Assembly: GCF_002127215.1 (NCBI RefSeq)
Contig: NZ_NFUT01000004.1
Coordinates: 41,821 to 105,820, forward strand
Source of the DNA: Hydrogenophaga sp. IBVHS2
Lineage (GTDB): Bacteria; Pseudomonadota; Gammaproteobacteria; Burkholderiales; Burkholderiaceae_C
Length of the DNA: 64,000 nucleotides
Reading direction: 5' to 3'
Below are positions 51,675 to 61,806 of the stretch, one piece after another (the stretch's first letter is position 1; every line of letters begins with the position of its first letter). The position numbers were made by a program, and so were the translations under genes. The notes beneath the pieces are model-generated. The model did not search any database. It worked only from the letters and a program-made list of their open reading frames with translations, and was not told the origin of the DNA.

Positions 51675-53798
51675 TCATGCGGCCAGCTTGGCCAGATCGG
51701 CCACGCGGTTCATGGCGGCGTGCAGGTCGCGCAGCAGCCCCAGGCGGTTGCGGCGCACGTCCATGTCGTCGGCATTGACCATCACCTGGTCGAAGAAGGC
51801 ATCGACCGGTGCCTTGACCGCCGCCCAGGCCTGCAGGGAGGCGCTGTAGTCGCCCCGCTCGAAGGCCGGGTTGGCCTGTGCGGCGGCATCGGCCAGCGCT
51901 GCCCGGAAGGCTTCCTCGGCCGGCTCGCGGAACAGGTCGATGGACACCTGCTCGGCCGGCGCGGTCTCGCTCTTGCGCAGGATGTTGCCGATGCGCTTGT
52001 TGGCGGCCGCCAGCGCAGCGGCTTCGGGCAGGGCCGCAAAGGCCCGCACGGCCTGCAGCCGGCGCGACACGTCACCCAGGCGGGACGGCCGCAGCGCCAG
52101 CACCGCGTCGACCTCCTGGGCGCTGTAGCCCTGCTCGCGCAGGCTGCCGGCCAGACGGTCGAACATGAAGTCGGCCAGCGGCTCGGTCGGGTCGGTGATG
52201 AGCGCACCGAAAGCCGGCACGGCGGCGCGGATCAGGGCAGTCAGGTCCAGCGCCAGATCGCGCTCGGTGAGCATGCGGATCACGCCCAGGGCATGGCGGC
52301 GCAAGGCGAACGGGTCCTTGTCGCCGGTGGGCAGGTTGCCGATGCCGAACATGCCGACCAGGGTCTCCAGCTTGTCGGCCAGCGCCACCACCAGGCCCAC
52401 CGGGTTGCGCGGCAGCTCGTCGCCGGCAAAGCGCGGGCGGTAATGGTCTTCGATGGCGAAGGCGATGTCGTCGGTCAGGCCGTCGTGGCGTGCGTAGTAG
52501 CCGCCCATGATGCCCTGCAGCTCGGGGAACTCGCCCACCATGTCGGTGAGCAGGTCGGTCTTGGCGAGCTGGGCGGCCGTGTCGGCCTGCTTGGCCAGGA
52601 TGTCGCCCCCCAGCTGCTGGCCGATGGCGCGGGCGATGGCCCGCACCCGCTCCACGCGCTCGCCCTGCGTGCCCAGCTTGTTGTGATAGACCACCTTGCC
52701 CAGGCCCTCGACGCGGCTCGCCAGCGTCTTCTTGCGGTCCTGGTCGAAGAAGAACTTGGCGTCGGCCAGGCGCGGGCGCACCACCCGCTCGTTGCCACCG
52801 ATGACCGCACTGGCATCGTCGGGCCGGATGTTGCTGACCACCAGGAAGCGGTGGGTCAGGCGGCCGTTGGCGTCCAGCAGCGGGAAGTACTTCTGGTTGG
52901 CCTTCATGGTGAGGATCAGGCACTCCTGCGGCACCTCCAGGAACTGGCGCTCGAACTCGCAGACCAGCACGTTGGGACGCTCGACCAGGGCGGTCACCTC
53001 ATCCAGCAGCGCATCGTCCTCGATCGGACGGCAGCCGCCGCCCACGAGCTCGGCCGCTGCGGCCAGCTGGCGCTGGATCTCGGCACGGCGCGCGGCGAAC
53101 GAGGCGATCACGGCGCCATCGGCGGCCAGGGTGTCGGCATAGGCGTCGGCGGCCGGCACCACCACCGGGTCGATCCGCGCCTCGAAGCGGTGGCCGTGGG
53201 TGGCGTTGCCGGCCAGCAGCCCCAGCGCCTTCACCGGCACCACCGTGCTGCCGTGCAGCGCCACCAGACCGTGGGCCGGGCGGACGAACTGCACGCTGCT
53301 CCAGCCCGGCAGCTCGCAGCCGGATTCCAGCTGGTAGGTCATGACCTTGGGAATGGGCAGCTGGGCCAGCGCATCGTCCAGGGCCGACTGCAGGCCGGTG
53401 GCCAGATCCACGCCGGGGGCCACACTGTCGAAGAACAGCGCCTCGGCCTTGCCGTCGGGTGCGCGGCGCAGACCGGCCACCGCCGATGCGTCGGCGCCCA
53501 GGGCCGCAAGCCGCTTGAGCAGCGCCGGCGTGGGCTGGCCGGCGGCATCCAGCCCCACCGCCACCGGCATGAGCTTTTGCGAGACGGCACGGTCGGCCGC
53601 GCGGGGGAGCACGCCGGTGATGTGGGCGGCCAGCCGGCGCGGCGAGGCATACGGCGTCACCACCGCGTCCTGCGGCGCCAGGCCCTGGGCCACCAGGCGC
53701 TGACCCAGCACCTGGGCAAAGGCCTCGCCCAGCTTCTTCAGGGCCTTGGGCGGGAGTTCTTCGACAAACAGCTCGACGAGCAGGTTCTGTGCGGACAT
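51675..53798 (-). CDS. glyS: Glycine--tRNA ligase, beta subunit
   Basis: A 707-residue protein starting MSAQNLLVELFVEELPPKALKKLGEAF, the GlyS opening, with PLLDANGRLTHRFLVVSNIRP, VVRPRLADAKFFFDQDRKK and DPFALRRHALGVIRMLTER, and the C-terminal DALR-type anticodon region. It works as an alpha2beta2 synthetase with GlyQ, encoded 16 bases upstream, to charge tRNA-Gly. Confidence 0.97.
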   Translation of the reverse strand: MSAQNLLVELFVEELPPKALKKLGEAFAQVLGQRLVAQGLAPQDAVVTPYASPRRLAAHITGVLPRAADRAVSQKLMPVAVGLDAAGQPTPALLKRLAALGADASAVAGLRRAPDGKAEALFFDSVAPGVDLATGLQSALDDALAQLPIPKVMTYQLESGCELPGWSSVQFVRPAHGLVALHGSTVVPVKALGLLAGNATHGHRFEARIDPVVVPAADAYADTLAADGAVIASFAARRAEIQRQLAAAAELVGGGCRPIEDDALLDEVTALVERPNVLVCEFERQFLEVPQECLILTMKANQKYFPLLDANGRLTHRFLVVSNIRPDDASAVIGGNERVVRPRLADAKFFFDQDRKKTLASRVEGLGKVVYHNKLGTQGERVERVRAIARAIGQQLGGDILAKQADTAAQLAKTDLLTDMVGEFPELQGIMGGYYARHDGLTDDIAFAIEDHYRPRFAGDELPRNPVGLVVALADKLETLVGMFGIGNLPTGDKDPFALRRHALGVIRMLTERDLALDLTALIRAAVPAFGALITDPTEPLADFMFDRLAGSLREQGYSAQEVDAVLALRPSRLGDVSRRLQAVRAFAALPEAAALAAANKRIGNILRKSETAPAEQVSIDLFREPAEEAFRAALADAAAQANPAFERGDYSASLQAWAAVKAPVDAFFDQVMVNADDMDVRRNRLGLLRDLHAAMNRVADLAKLAA

Positions 53799-53814
53799 CG
53801 TTGTTCTTCTTTTC

Positions 53815-54720
53815 TCAGGCGGCTTTTTTCGGCATCTGCTCGACCCACTCGCGCGGGGCCATGGGGAAGCCCAGGCGCTCGCGGCTGTCGTAATAGCTCT
53901 GGGCCACGCTGCGGGCCAGGTTGCGGATGCGGCCGATGTAGGCGGCGCGTTCGGTCACGCTGATGGCGCCGCGCGCGTCCAGCAGGTTGAAGCTGTGGGC
54001 GCACTTGAGCACCTGCTCGTAGGCCGGCAGCGCCAGCTGCTGCTCCATCAGGTACCTGGCCTGCTTTTCGTGGGCACCGAAGGCGGTGAACAGGAAGTCG
54101 GCATCGGAATGCTCGAAGTTGTAGGCCGACTGCTCGCGCTCGTTCTGCAGGTAGACGTCGCCATAGCTCATGGTGTCGGTCCACTTCAGGTTGTAGACGT
54201 TGTCCACGCCCTGCAGGTACATGGCCAGCCGCTCCAGGCCGTAGGTGATCTCGCCGGTGGCCGGCTTGCAGTCGATGCCGCCGACCTGCTGGAAGTAGGT
54301 GAACTGGGTCACCTCCATGCCGTTGAGCCAGACCTCCCAGCCCAGGCCCCAGGCACCCAGGGTGGGGTTCTCCCAGTCGTCCTCGACGAAGCGGATGTCG
54401 TTCTTCTTCAGGTCGAAGCCCAGCGCCTCCAGCGAGCCGAGGTAGAGCTCCAGAATGTTGGCCGGCGCCGGCTTGAGCACCACCTGGTACTGGTAGTAGT
54501 GCTGCAGCCGGTTGGGGTTTTCGCCGTAACGGCCGTCCTTGGGGCGGCGGCTGGGCTGCACATAGGCGGCCTTCCAGGGCTCCGGACCAATGGCGCGCAG
54601 GAAGGTGGCGGTGTGGCTGGTGCCGGCGCCCACTTCCATGTCGTAGGGCTGGAGCAGGGCACAGCCTTGACGGTCCCAGTAGGACTGCAGGGTCAGGATG
54701 ATTTGCTGAAAGGTCAACAT
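53815..54720 (-). CDS. glyQ: Glycine--tRNA ligase, alpha subunit
   Basis: A 301-residue protein starting [49 protein letters not shown], the near-invariant GlyQ opening. [32 protein letters not shown] and [24 protein letters not shown] are class II synthetase motifs. It forms the catalytic part of the tetrameric glycyl-tRNA synthetase. The start at 54720 is clear from conservation. Open frame upstream is noncoding. Confidence 0.97.
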   Translation of the reverse strand: MLTFQQIILTLQSYWDRQGCALLQPYDMEVGAGTSHTATFLRAIGPEPWKAAYVQPSRRPKDGRYGENPNRLQHYYQYQVVLKPAPANILELYLGSLEALGFDLKKNDIRFVEDDWENPTLGAWGLGWEVWLNGMEVTQFTYFQQVGGIDCKPATGEITYGLERLAMYLQGVDNVYNLKWTDTMSYGDVYLQNEREQSAYNFEHSDADFLFTAFGAHEKQARYLMEQQLALPAYEQVLKCAHSFNLLDARGAISVTERAAYIGRIRNLARSVAQSYYDSRERLGFPMAPREWVEQMPKKAA

Positions 54721-54815
54721 GGCGGGCACGCGGTCTGTGCCGCGCTGCTGGATGGAATCGGGGGAGCGCAGCCGCAGGCTGCACAAAGGCCCGATTTTAC
54801 GGGCCGGGGCACCGC

Positions 54816-56672
54816 TCAGCGCCGGCGGGTGCGTCCGCCCCGGCGCCCCAGATGGCGCAACGCCCCCAGCAGCAGCACCAGCGCGCCGCACACCAACCCC
54901 AGCGGCATCAGCCCCCAGGTGCCGGCCCACCGCGCAAAGGGCGTCAGCCCGTCACGGCCCTGCACCACCGCTTCCAGGCGCCCGCGTTCCAGCCGGGGCA
55001 GCTGGGCCGTCACCACACCCCGGTGGTCCACGACCGCCGTGGCACCGGTGTTGGTGGCCCGCAGCATCGGGCGGCCCAGCTCCAGGGCGCGCAGGCGCGA
55101 GATCTGCAGGTGCTGGTCGATGGCCACGGTGTCGCCGAACCAGGCGATGTTGCTCAGGTTGACCAGCACCGTCGGCGCGGTGGCCGGGTCGCGGAAACCG
55201 GCTGCCAGCTCCTCGCCGAACAGGTCCTCGTAGCAGATGTTGGCCGCCAGCCGCTGCCCGCCCCAGGACCAGGGCACCTGGGCCAGAGGGCCGCGCTGGA
55301 AGTCGCCCAGCGGGATGTTCATGAGGTCAGTGAACCAGCGGAAGAGGGGCGGCACGAACTCGCCGAAGGGCACCAGGTGGTGCTTGTCGTAGCGGTAGAT
55401 CAAGGCCCCCGCCTCGGCCGGACGGCCACCTGCAGCGCGCGCCGCCGCCGGGCTGATGCCCCAGGCCGAGTTGGTGTAGCCCTGGCGGTCGCCCAGCGGC
55501 AGGCCCAGCAGCGCTGCGGCGGCACCGGGCCCCTGCTGGGCGCCGAGCGATGCCATCAGCGGCGTCCAGAATCCCTCGCCCAGCTGCGACGGCAGCAGGG
55601 GCAACGCCGTCTCGGGCGCCACCACCAGCAGGGGCTGATCGGCCCGCCTGGCAGCCGCCTGCGCGATCTGCTGCGGGTACCACGACAGCGCCTGGGCCAT
55701 GCCGGTGCCCGGCTGGAATTTCTGGTCCTGCGGGATGTTGCCCTGCAGCAGCCAGACCGGCAGTTCGCCGGCCGCCGTGGTGCCCGCGTCCGGCTGGCGC
55801 CACGCCGGGCCGGATCCCAGGGTGGACAGCAGCCCGCCGATCAGCAGCAGCAGGAGCCCGTTGCGAAGCCCGTCGGTCCAGGAAGCGCCCGACCAGGGCC
55901 AGCGGGGCTGCAGTTGCGCTGCGGGCTGTGGAATGCGCGAGCCGGGGGTTCCGGTGCGCGGAGGACGGCTCACCGGCGACAGCAGCCAGGCCGCGGCCGT
56001 GCGCCAGGCTCCCGAGACCACCGAGGCCAGCACATAGGCCAGCAAGGCCGCCAGGAAACCCATGCCGTACACGCCCACCAGCGGGGCCCAGAAAGGCATC
56101 AGGTCCACATGCGCATAGCCTGCCGCACCCCACGGAAAACCGGTGAACAGCTTGCCGCGGGCCAGCTCGGCCAGCGTCCAGAGCGCGGCGAACATGAAAG
56201 CCTGCCCCGCCCGCGACACCGGCGCCAGGGCTGCCAGCACGCCGGCGGCCACTGCGTAGTACAGGGCCAGCGCCCCACCCAGGGCGCCCACCGCCAGCAC
56301 CGCCATCCAGGCGGGCAGGCCACCGTAGGTGTTCATGGAAACGAACAGCCACCAGAAGGTGCCGCACAGCCAGGCGGTGGCGAACACCCAGCCGCGCCAG
56401 ACCGACTGCCCGACCCGGCCGGAGAACTGCAAGGCCAGCACCAGCAGCGCCAGCGACACGATCTGCCAGCCGCCCGAGGGCTGGCCCGTCACTGTGCCGG
56501 GCAGGTGCCAGTCGGCCAACGGCCATGCCAGCGAGAAGGCCTGCAGCAGCCCGGCCGCCAGGCACACCAGGAACCACAGACCGCCGCCACTGCGCCCGCC
56601 ACGCCCCGGCGGCCGGCGGCTCATCGGGTTGAAACTCGATGGTGTGTGCAGGGAGTCGAACAGGCTGCGCAT
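54816..56672 (-). CDS. lnt: Apolipoprotein N-acyltransferase
   Basis: A protein of about 618 residues. Eight or so N-terminal membrane segments are followed by a carbon-nitrogen-hydrolase domain with the triad visible as Glu in [11 protein letters not shown], Lys in [18 protein letters not shown] and Cys in [12 protein letters not shown]. Lnt adds the third acyl chain to lipoproteins. It is longer than E. coli Lnt because of a Pro/Arg-rich loop ([19 protein letters not shown]) between membrane helices. The ATG at 56672 is preferred to a TTG three codons earlier. A later Met at 56624 also precedes the first helix. The gene starts 19 bases after the corC stop. Confidence 0.93.
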   Translation of the reverse strand: MRSLFDSLHTPSSFNPMSRRPPGRGGRSGGGLWFLVCLAAGLLQAFSLAWPLADWHLPGTVTGQPSGGWQIVSLALLVLALQFSGRVGQSVWRGWVFATAWLCGTFWWLFVSMNTYGGLPAWMAVLAVGALGGALALYYAVAAGVLAALAPVSRAGQAFMFAALWTLAELARGKLFTGFPWGAAGYAHVDLMPFWAPLVGVYGMGFLAALLAYVLASVVSGAWRTAAAWLLSPVSRPPRTGTPGSRIPQPAAQLQPRWPWSGASWTDGLRNGLLLLLIGGLLSTLGSGPAWRQPDAGTTAAGELPVWLLQGNIPQDQKFQPGTGMAQALSWYPQQIAQAAARRADQPLLVVAPETALPLLPSQLGEGFWTPLMASLGAQQGPGAAAALLGLPLGDRQGYTNSAWGISPAAARAAGGRPAEAGALIYRYDKHHLVPFGEFVPPLFRWFTDLMNIPLGDFQRGPLAQVPWSWGGQRLAANICYEDLFGEELAAGFRDPATAPTVLVNLSNIAWFGDTVAIDQHLQISRLRALELGRPMLRATNTGATAVVDHRGVVTAQLPRLERGRLEAVVQGRDGLTPFARWAGTWGLMPLGLVCGALVLLLGALRHLGRRGGRTRRR

Positions 56673-56691
56673 GCTCGGCAATGAAGGTCGT

Positions 56692-57558
56692 TCAGGACTC
56701 GGCCGGCACCGGCATGACCTTGAACCACTTCACCGCGCCGCCCTTGGTGTGCAGCACCACGAACCGCAGTCCGTGCAGCTCGTGCTGCTCGCCGCGCTTG
56801 GGCACGTGGCCCATGGTGTGGGCGATCAGGCCTCCGATGGTGTCGAAGTCGTCCTCGGGCAGGTGCAGGCCGAAGGACTCGTTGATGCGTTCGATGGGGG
56901 TGTCGCCGCTGACCCGCCAGGTGCGGTCGGCCAGGGCGAAGATGTCGCCGTCGTCCTCGGCCACATCGAACTCGTCCTCGATCTCGCCGACGATCTCTTC
57001 CAGCACGTCCTCGATGGTGATCAGGCCCGCCACGCGGCCGAACTCGTCGATGACGATGGCCAGGTGGTTGCGGTTGCCCCTGAACTCGCGCAGCAGATCG
57101 TTCAGGCCCTTGCTCTCCGGCACGAAGGTGGCCGGTCGCAGCAGGGCACGGATGTTGAGTTCCGGCGCGCGCTGCAGCTTGAGCAGGTCCTTGGCCAGCA
57201 GGATGCCGATGATGTTTTCCCGCTCGCCGTCGAACACCGGAAAGCGCGAGTGGCCGGTGTCGATCACCAGGTGCAGCAATTCGTCGAAGGGGGCATCGAT
57301 GTCCAGCACGTCCATGCGGGGTGCTGCCACCATGACATCACCCGCCGTCATGTCGGCGATCCGGATCACGCCTTCGAGCATGACCCGGGATTCGGCGTTG
57401 ATGATGTCGTTGTCCTCGGCGTCGGCGAGGGTTTCGATCAGTTCATCCTTGGAGTCGGGTCCGGGGTGGATGAACTCGGCGAGTTTCTGGAGGAAACCTC
57501 GCTTGTCCACGTGCCGCAGGCTGCGCTGCGGCCCGCTACTGGGGGGGTTGTCGGCCAC
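56692..57558 (-). CDS. corC: CorC/HlyC family CBS-domain protein
   Basis: A 288-residue protein with a GTG start at 57558. Two CBS domains (DVMVAAPRMDVLDIDAPFDELLHLVIDTGHSRFPVFDGERENIIGILLAKDLL and the second around FVPESKGLNDLLREFRGNRNHLAIVIDEFGRVAGLITIEDVLEEIVGEIEDEFD) are followed by the transporter-associated CorC_HlyC domain. CorC affects Mg2+/Co2+ efflux. The gene directly precedes lnt, as in many proteobacteria. Confidence 0.93.
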   Translation of the reverse strand: MADNPPSSGPQRSLRHVDKRGFLQKLAEFIHPGPDSKDELIETLADAEDNDIINAESRVMLEGVIRIADMTAGDVMVAAPRMDVLDIDAPFDELLHLVIDTGHSRFPVFDGERENIIGILLAKDLLKLQRAPELNIRALLRPATFVPESKGLNDLLREFRGNRNHLAIVIDEFGRVAGLITIEDVLEEIVGEIEDEFDVAEDDGDIFALADRTWRVSGDTPIERINESFGLHLPEDDFDTIGGLIAHTMGHVPKRGEQHELHGLRFVVLHTKGGAVKWFKVMPVPAES

Positions 57559-57641
57559 TGAAGGGAGGGGGTGGTTGGTACAGGGGGCAAGAATACCCCA
57601 AGAGCATGTCGCCGGGGTGCAGCAGGGCTGCCCGCACAGCC

Positions 57642-58298
57642 TCAGGATCGGGCCCGCTCGCGCGCCTCGCGAACACCCTGGCGGATGTCCTGCAGCACCG
57701 ACAGCACGCTCCAGAACTGGCGCGCCTGCGCCTTGAGGTGGTAGTCGGTCCTGGCGACCTGCTCGTCCACCAGCTCGGTCACCCGGGAATCGAAGTCGGC
57801 CGGCGGCAGCCAGAGGTGGGCCTCCGACTCGGAGCCCGCCCGCTCGATGACCGCACCGGCGTTGCGCGCGATCTTGAGCATGGCGGTGTTCTCCGACAGC
57901 GCATGGATGAACAGCTGGCTCACCCCTTCGTTGCGGGCCTTGGTGGCGGCGCGCTCGAACAGTCGCCCGCCGTAGCCCCGCCCCCTGGCGGCTTTCGACA
58001 CCGACACGCCGAATTCGGCGCAGGTGGTCAGCTGAGGATCGACCGAGAACGCGAGGTGCGCCATGGCGATGAGCTGCAGCTTGCGGTTGAAGATGCCGAA
58101 CAGTTCGTCGCGCTCGAAGTTGAGCTGCGCCACATAGCGACGGATCTGCTCGTCGTTGGCGGCGTAGCCGAAGCGCAGGTATCGGTCGTGGGGCTCCAGC
58201 GCCAGCAGGTGCTGCTCGATGTCGGCCAGGTGGTCGCGGGTGAGCGAACGGATCGGCACCACCGTGGAGGATCGGGCAGAAGGCGGACGGGAGGTCAT
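57642..58298 (-). CDS. GNAT family N-acetyltransferase
   Basis: A 218-residue protein with a GNAT fold. The acetyl-CoA loop is VSVSKAARGRGYGGRLFERAATKARNEGVSQLFIHALSENTAMLKIARNAGA. The opening VVPIRSLTRDHLADIEQHLLALEPHDRYLRFGYAA resembles acetyltransferases found in proteobacteria with unknown substrate. It stands alone between corC and the Lrp-type gene. Nothing in the sequence identifies the acceptor. Confidence 0.85.
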   Translation of the reverse strand: MTSRPPSARSSTVVPIRSLTRDHLADIEQHLLALEPHDRYLRFGYAANDEQIRRYVAQLNFERDELFGIFNRKLQLIAMAHLAFSVDPQLTTCAEFGVSVSKAARGRGYGGRLFERAATKARNEGVSQLFIHALSENTAMLKIARNAGAVIERAGSESEAHLWLPPADFDSRVTELVDEQVARTDYHLKAQARQFWSVLSVLQDIRQGVREARERARS

Positions 58299-58350
58299 GG
58301 CTGGAATGTACGGGTTTTCCCTGATCTGCGGAGGAGAGAGGACTCCAATT

Positions 58351-58830
58351 TCAGACCGGCAAGGCCGTGGTGCTCTTGACGCGTTCCATCACGAAACTGG
58401 TCTTGCAGTCCTGCACGCTGGGGTGCTTGAGCAGGGTGTCCATCATGAAACGGGCGTAGGCAGGCATGTCGGCCACCACCAGACGCAGCTGGAAGTCCAT
58501 CTCGCCGGTGAGCGCGGCGCACTCCACCACCTCGGGCCAGGCGGTGACGCTGGCGCGGAACTCGTCCATGGGATTGCGCTTGGCGCCGCCGGCATGCTTT
58601 TCCAGTCGCACGTTCACATAGGCGGTCAGGCCCAGGCCCACGGCTTCGGGTTGAACCAGGGCCACATAGCGCGCGATCACGCCGGCCTCCTCCAGCCGCC
58701 TGACCCGCCGCAGCACCGCACTGGGCGAGAGACCGACCGCATCCGCGATCTGGTCGTAAGTGGCCCGGCCGTCCTGCTGCAACATGCGCAGGATGCCCCT
58801 GTCCAGCTTGTCCAGTGCGTCTGTACTCAT
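58351..58830 (-). CDS. Lrp/AsnC family transcriptional regulator, divergent to hpd
   Basis: A 159-residue protein: MSTDALDKLDRGILRMLQQDGRATYDQIADAVGLSPSAVLRRVRRLEEAGVI is the winged helix domain, and VVECAALTGEMDFQLRLVVADMPAYARFMMDTLL the ligand-binding RAM domain. It is divergent from hpd, with 105 bases between, and most likely responds to an aromatic amino acid and controls hpd-phhA. Confidence 0.92.
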   Translation of the reverse strand: MSTDALDKLDRGILRMLQQDGRATYDQIADAVGLSPSAVLRRVRRLEEAGVIARYVALVQPEAVGLGLTAYVNVRLEKHAGGAKRNPMDEFRASVTAWPEVVECAALTGEMDFQLRLVVADMPAYARFMMDTLLKHPSVQDCKTSFVMERVKSTTALPV

Positions 58831-58866
58831 TGATTTGCAGTTTTCATGCGTTGGATAGGTGAATCA
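58831..58866. promoter_or_regulatory. Possible operator between Lrp-type gene and hpd
   Basis: TGATT at 58831-58835 is mirrored by AATCA at 58862-58866 in an AT-richer stretch. Weak evidence, but in the right place for the Lrp-type regulator. A good GAAGGAG ribosome site for hpd lies at 58924-58930. Confidence 0.25.
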
Positions 58867-58935
58867 TGGCAGAGAACGCCGGATTCGTGTGGCCGCCGCC
58901 CTCTACAGTGCCCGGACCCTCTCGAAGGAGACACC

Positions 58936-60060
58936 ATGAACGCACGCAACACTCCCGACGCAACGGCCATCCCCTGGGACAACCCCATGGGCACCGACGG
59001 CTTTGAATTCATCGAGTACGCCGCCCCCGATCCGGCCGCCATGGGCGCGCTGTTCGAGCGCATGGGCTTCGTGGCGATTGCCCGCCACCGCCACAAGGCC
59101 GTGACGCTGTACCGCCAGGGCGAGATCAACTTCATCATCAACGCGGAGCCCGACAGCTTTGCCCAGCGCTTTGCCCGGCTGCACGGCCCCAGCGTGTGCG
59201 CCATCGCTTTCCGGGTCGCGGACGCCAAGGCCGCCTACGAACGCGCCATCTCGCTGGGCGCCTGGGGTTACGCAGGACAGGCCGGCCCGGGCGAGCTGAA
59301 CATCCCGGCCATCAAGGGCATTGGCGACTCCATCATCTATTTCATCGACCGCTGGCGCGGCAAGAACGGCGCGCGCACCGGGGACATCGGCAACATCGGG
59401 TTCTTCGATGTGGACTTCGAGCCGCTGCAGCCGAACTCGGGCGAACAGCTCCAGCCGGTCGGGCATGGACTGACGTACATCGACCACCTCACCCACAACG
59501 TGCACCGGGGCCGCATGGCCGAGTGGGCCGGTTTCTACGAGCGCCTGTTCAACTTCCGCGAGGTGCGCTACTTCGACATCGAGGGCCAGGCCACCGGCGT
59601 CAAGAGCAAGGCCATGACCAGCCCCTGCGGCAAGATCCGCATCCCCATCAACGAGGAAGGCAACGAAAAGGCGGGCCAGATCCAGGAGTACCTGGACCGC
59701 TATCAGGGCGAGGGCATCCAGCACATCGCGATGGGTTCGACCAACCTGTACGAGACGGTGGACGCGCTGCAGCTGTCCGGCGTGAAGCTGCTCAGCACCA
59801 GCGAGACCTACTACGAACTGCTGCCGCGGCGCATTCCTGGCCTGCAGGAGGACATCGAAGCGCTGAAGCAGCGCAACATTCTGGTCGACGGGCGCCCGGA
59901 CGAGCTGCTGCTGCAGATCTTCAGCGAGAACCAGCTCGGCCCGATCTTCTTCGAGTTCATCCAGCGCAAGGGCAACCAGGGCTTCGGCGAAGGCAACTTC
60001 AAGGCCCTGTTCGAGACCATGGAGCTCGACCAGATGCGCCGAGGCGTGCTGACCACCTGA
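58936..60060 (+). CDS. hpd: 4-hydroxyphenylpyruvate dioxygenase
   Basis: A 374-residue vicinal-oxygen-chelate protein. The start MNARNTPDATAIPWDNPMGTDGFEFIEYAAPDP follows a strong GAAGGAG site. Iron ligands are His in TYIDHLTHNVHRG, His in GEGIQHIAMGSTN and Glu in LGPIFFEFIQRKG. The enzyme makes homogentisate from 4-hydroxyphenylpyruvate. Paired with phhA it covers phenylalanine to homogentisate except for tyrosine aminotransferase. Confidence 0.96.
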   Translation: MNARNTPDATAIPWDNPMGTDGFEFIEYAAPDPAAMGALFERMGFVAIARHRHKAVTLYRQGEINFIINAEPDSFAQRFARLHGPSVCAIAFRVADAKAAYERAISLGAWGYAGQAGPGELNIPAIKGIGDSIIYFIDRWRGKNGARTGDIGNIGFFDVDFEPLQPNSGEQLQPVGHGLTYIDHLTHNVHRGRMAEWAGFYERLFNFREVRYFDIEGQATGVKSKAMTSPCGKIRIPINEEGNEKAGQIQEYLDRYQGEGIQHIAMGSTNLYETVDALQLSGVKLLSTSETYYELLPRRIPGLQEDIEALKQRNILVDGRPDELLLQIFSENQLGPIFFEFIQRKGNQGFGEGNFKALFETMELDQMRRGVLTT

Positions 60061-60070
60061 GGGACCCGCC

Positions 60071-60925
60071 ATGGCTGTCGAACCGGTGGTCTACGGAACC
60101 AGCACACGTCCGCCGCGTGGCGACTACGCCCGCGCCCGGGACGACTACACCTGCGACCAGAACTGGTCGCAGTACAGCGCCCAGGACCACGACACCTTTC
60201 ACCGATTGCTGCAGCGCCAGTGTGCACTGCTGCCCGGTCACGCTGCCGACGCCTTCATCGAAGCACTGCCTGCACTGGGTGCGGGTGAGGGCATTCCGCG
60301 TTTTGAGGACGTGAACCGCCGACTGCGCGTGGCCACCGGATGGGAGATCGTGGCGGTGCCCGGTCTCATTCCGGAGCTGGCGTTCTTCCAGCTGCTGGCG
60401 CAGCGCCGCTTTCCGGTGACCGACTGGATACGGCGCCCGGACGAGTTCGACTACATCGTCGAGCCCGACGTCTTCCACGACCTGTTCGGGCATGTGCCGC
60501 TGCTGTTCGACCCGGTCTTTGCCGACTATGTGCAGCGCTATGGCCAGGGCGGGCTGCGCGCCCATGCGCTGGGGGCCGGCGAGCTGTTGTCCCGGCTGTA
60601 CTGGTACACCATCGAGTTCGGGCTGATCCGTCAGGGTGATGGCCTGCGGGCGTATGGTGCCGGCATCCTCAGCTCGGCCGGCGAGCTGGTTCACAGCGTG
60701 CGCGATCCGCGGCCTCGCCGGATCGCACTCGATCTGGAGCGCTGCATGCGTACCCGCTACAAGATCGACGACTTTCAGGCCACCTACTTCGTGATCGACA
60801 GCTTCGAACAGCTGTTCGACCTGACCGCGGCCGATTTCGCGCCGATCTATGAGCGGGTGCGGTCTGCGGGCGACCTGAACGCCGACGCCAGCCAGGCCAG
60901 CGACTCGTCCATCACCGGCGCCTGA
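60071..60925 (+). CDS. phhA: Phenylalanine 4-monooxygenase
   Basis: A 284-residue non-haem iron hydroxylase. The metal site is EPDVFHDLFGHVPLLF (two His) and Glu in RLYWYTIEFGLIRQG. The TRYKIDDFQATYFVIDSFEQLF tail is usual. It hydroxylates Phe to Tyr with a pterin. It starts 10 bases after hpd. The last 79 bases overlap the 3' end of the convergent hydrolase gene. Confidence 0.95.
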   Translation: MAVEPVVYGTSTRPPRGDYARARDDYTCDQNWSQYSAQDHDTFHRLLQRQCALLPGHAADAFIEALPALGAGEGIPRFEDVNRRLRVATGWEIVAVPGLIPELAFFQLLAQRRFPVTDWIRRPDEFDYIVEPDVFHDLFGHVPLLFDPVFADYVQRYGQGGLRAHALGAGELLSRLYWYTIEFGLIRQGDGLRAYGAGILSSAGELVHSVRDPRPRRIALDLERCMRTRYKIDDFQATYFVIDSFEQLFDLTAADFAPIYERVRSAGDLNADASQASDSSITGA

Positions 60926-61773
60926 AACGCCAGGTCGACATGGCCTGCACTCCGCACCACCCGATCGGTGGCTCCCGGCAGGACCGCCACCGCCGGCGGG
61001 AAGACCACATGGTCGGTGAGTGATCGCCAGCAGAGGAAGCGGCGGGCGTCCTCCGGTCGTTCCCGTGCCGCCAGGCTGGCAATCCAGTCGCTGCCCAAGC
61101 GCATCTGTCGACCCGCCGTGCTGTTGGCCCAGCGCGCCACCCAGGTGCCGTGGTGCGGCGACCCGATGGTGATGACTGTTTTCAAGGCCTCGGGCCATGT
61201 GGCCTGGCGGGCCAGCCAGGCGCGGGTCACCAGGCCACCCATGCTGTGGGCCACCACGGCCACCGGCCCTCCGCCCGCCAGGGCTTTCTGCATGACGGGA
61301 TCGAGCACATCGACCATGTCGTCGATGCTGCCGAAGACCGGCTCCAGATTGACCGAGGCATGACCCCAGTGCCGCGCCTGCAGGGCCGATCGCCAGGGGT
61401 GCCAGAAGCCTCTGTTGCACAGGTAGCCATGCACCAGGACCACCGTGGGCCGGCCGGGCTCGGCGACATCGGGCATGGCCTGCCACCGGAACGGCTGGCG
61501 CCACCCGAACACCTGGAAGTAAGCCAGCCATTCCCGGACCACCGCGCTGCCCCATTCCCAGGCGGTTGCGCGGGGGGCCGGCGATGACTTTCCCGCCACA
61601 CCGGCGGCGATGACGCTGCCCAGGGTCATGGCGGCGGCGGGCAACCACAAGGCGAGCGACAAGGCCAAGCCTGCAGCCACCGGGTGGGTTTCGCTCCACC
61701 GGGCGTGCAACGCCAGCCCCAGACCCACCAGAACCACCCAGCTTGACCGACCGATCCACGCAACACGACTCAT
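60847..61773 (-). CDS. Alpha/beta-hydrolase (lipase-like), membrane-anchored
   Basis: A 308-residue protein. Two N-terminal hydrophobic segments (SSWVVLVGLGLALHA and PVAAGLALSLALWLPAAAMTLGSVIAAG) suggest a membrane anchor. The catalytic domain has PTVVLVHGYLCNRGFW (oxyanion hole), VVAHSMGGLVTRAWL (nucleophile Ser), and the likely Asp/His later in LPGATDRVVRSAGHVDL. Such proteins are esterases or lipases. The real substrate is unknown. It overlaps phhA in opposite direction. Confidence 0.85.
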   Translation of the reverse strand: MSRVAWIGRSSWVVLVGLGLALHARWSETHPVAAGLALSLALWLPAAAMTLGSVIAAGVAGKSSPAPRATAWEWGSAVVREWLAYFQVFGWRQPFRWQAMPDVAEPGRPTVVLVHGYLCNRGFWHPWRSALQARHWGHASVNLEPVFGSIDDMVDVLDPVMQKALAGGGPVAVVAHSMGGLVTRAWLARQATWPEALKTVITIGSPHHGTWVARWANSTAGRQMRLGSDWIASLAARERPEDARRFLCWRSLTDHVVFPPAVAVLPGATDRVVRSAGHVDLAFQAPVMDESLAWLASAFRSPADRTRS

Positions 61774-61806
61774 CTCGTTATGCTCCGCTCATTCAAGATC
61801 CCCACC

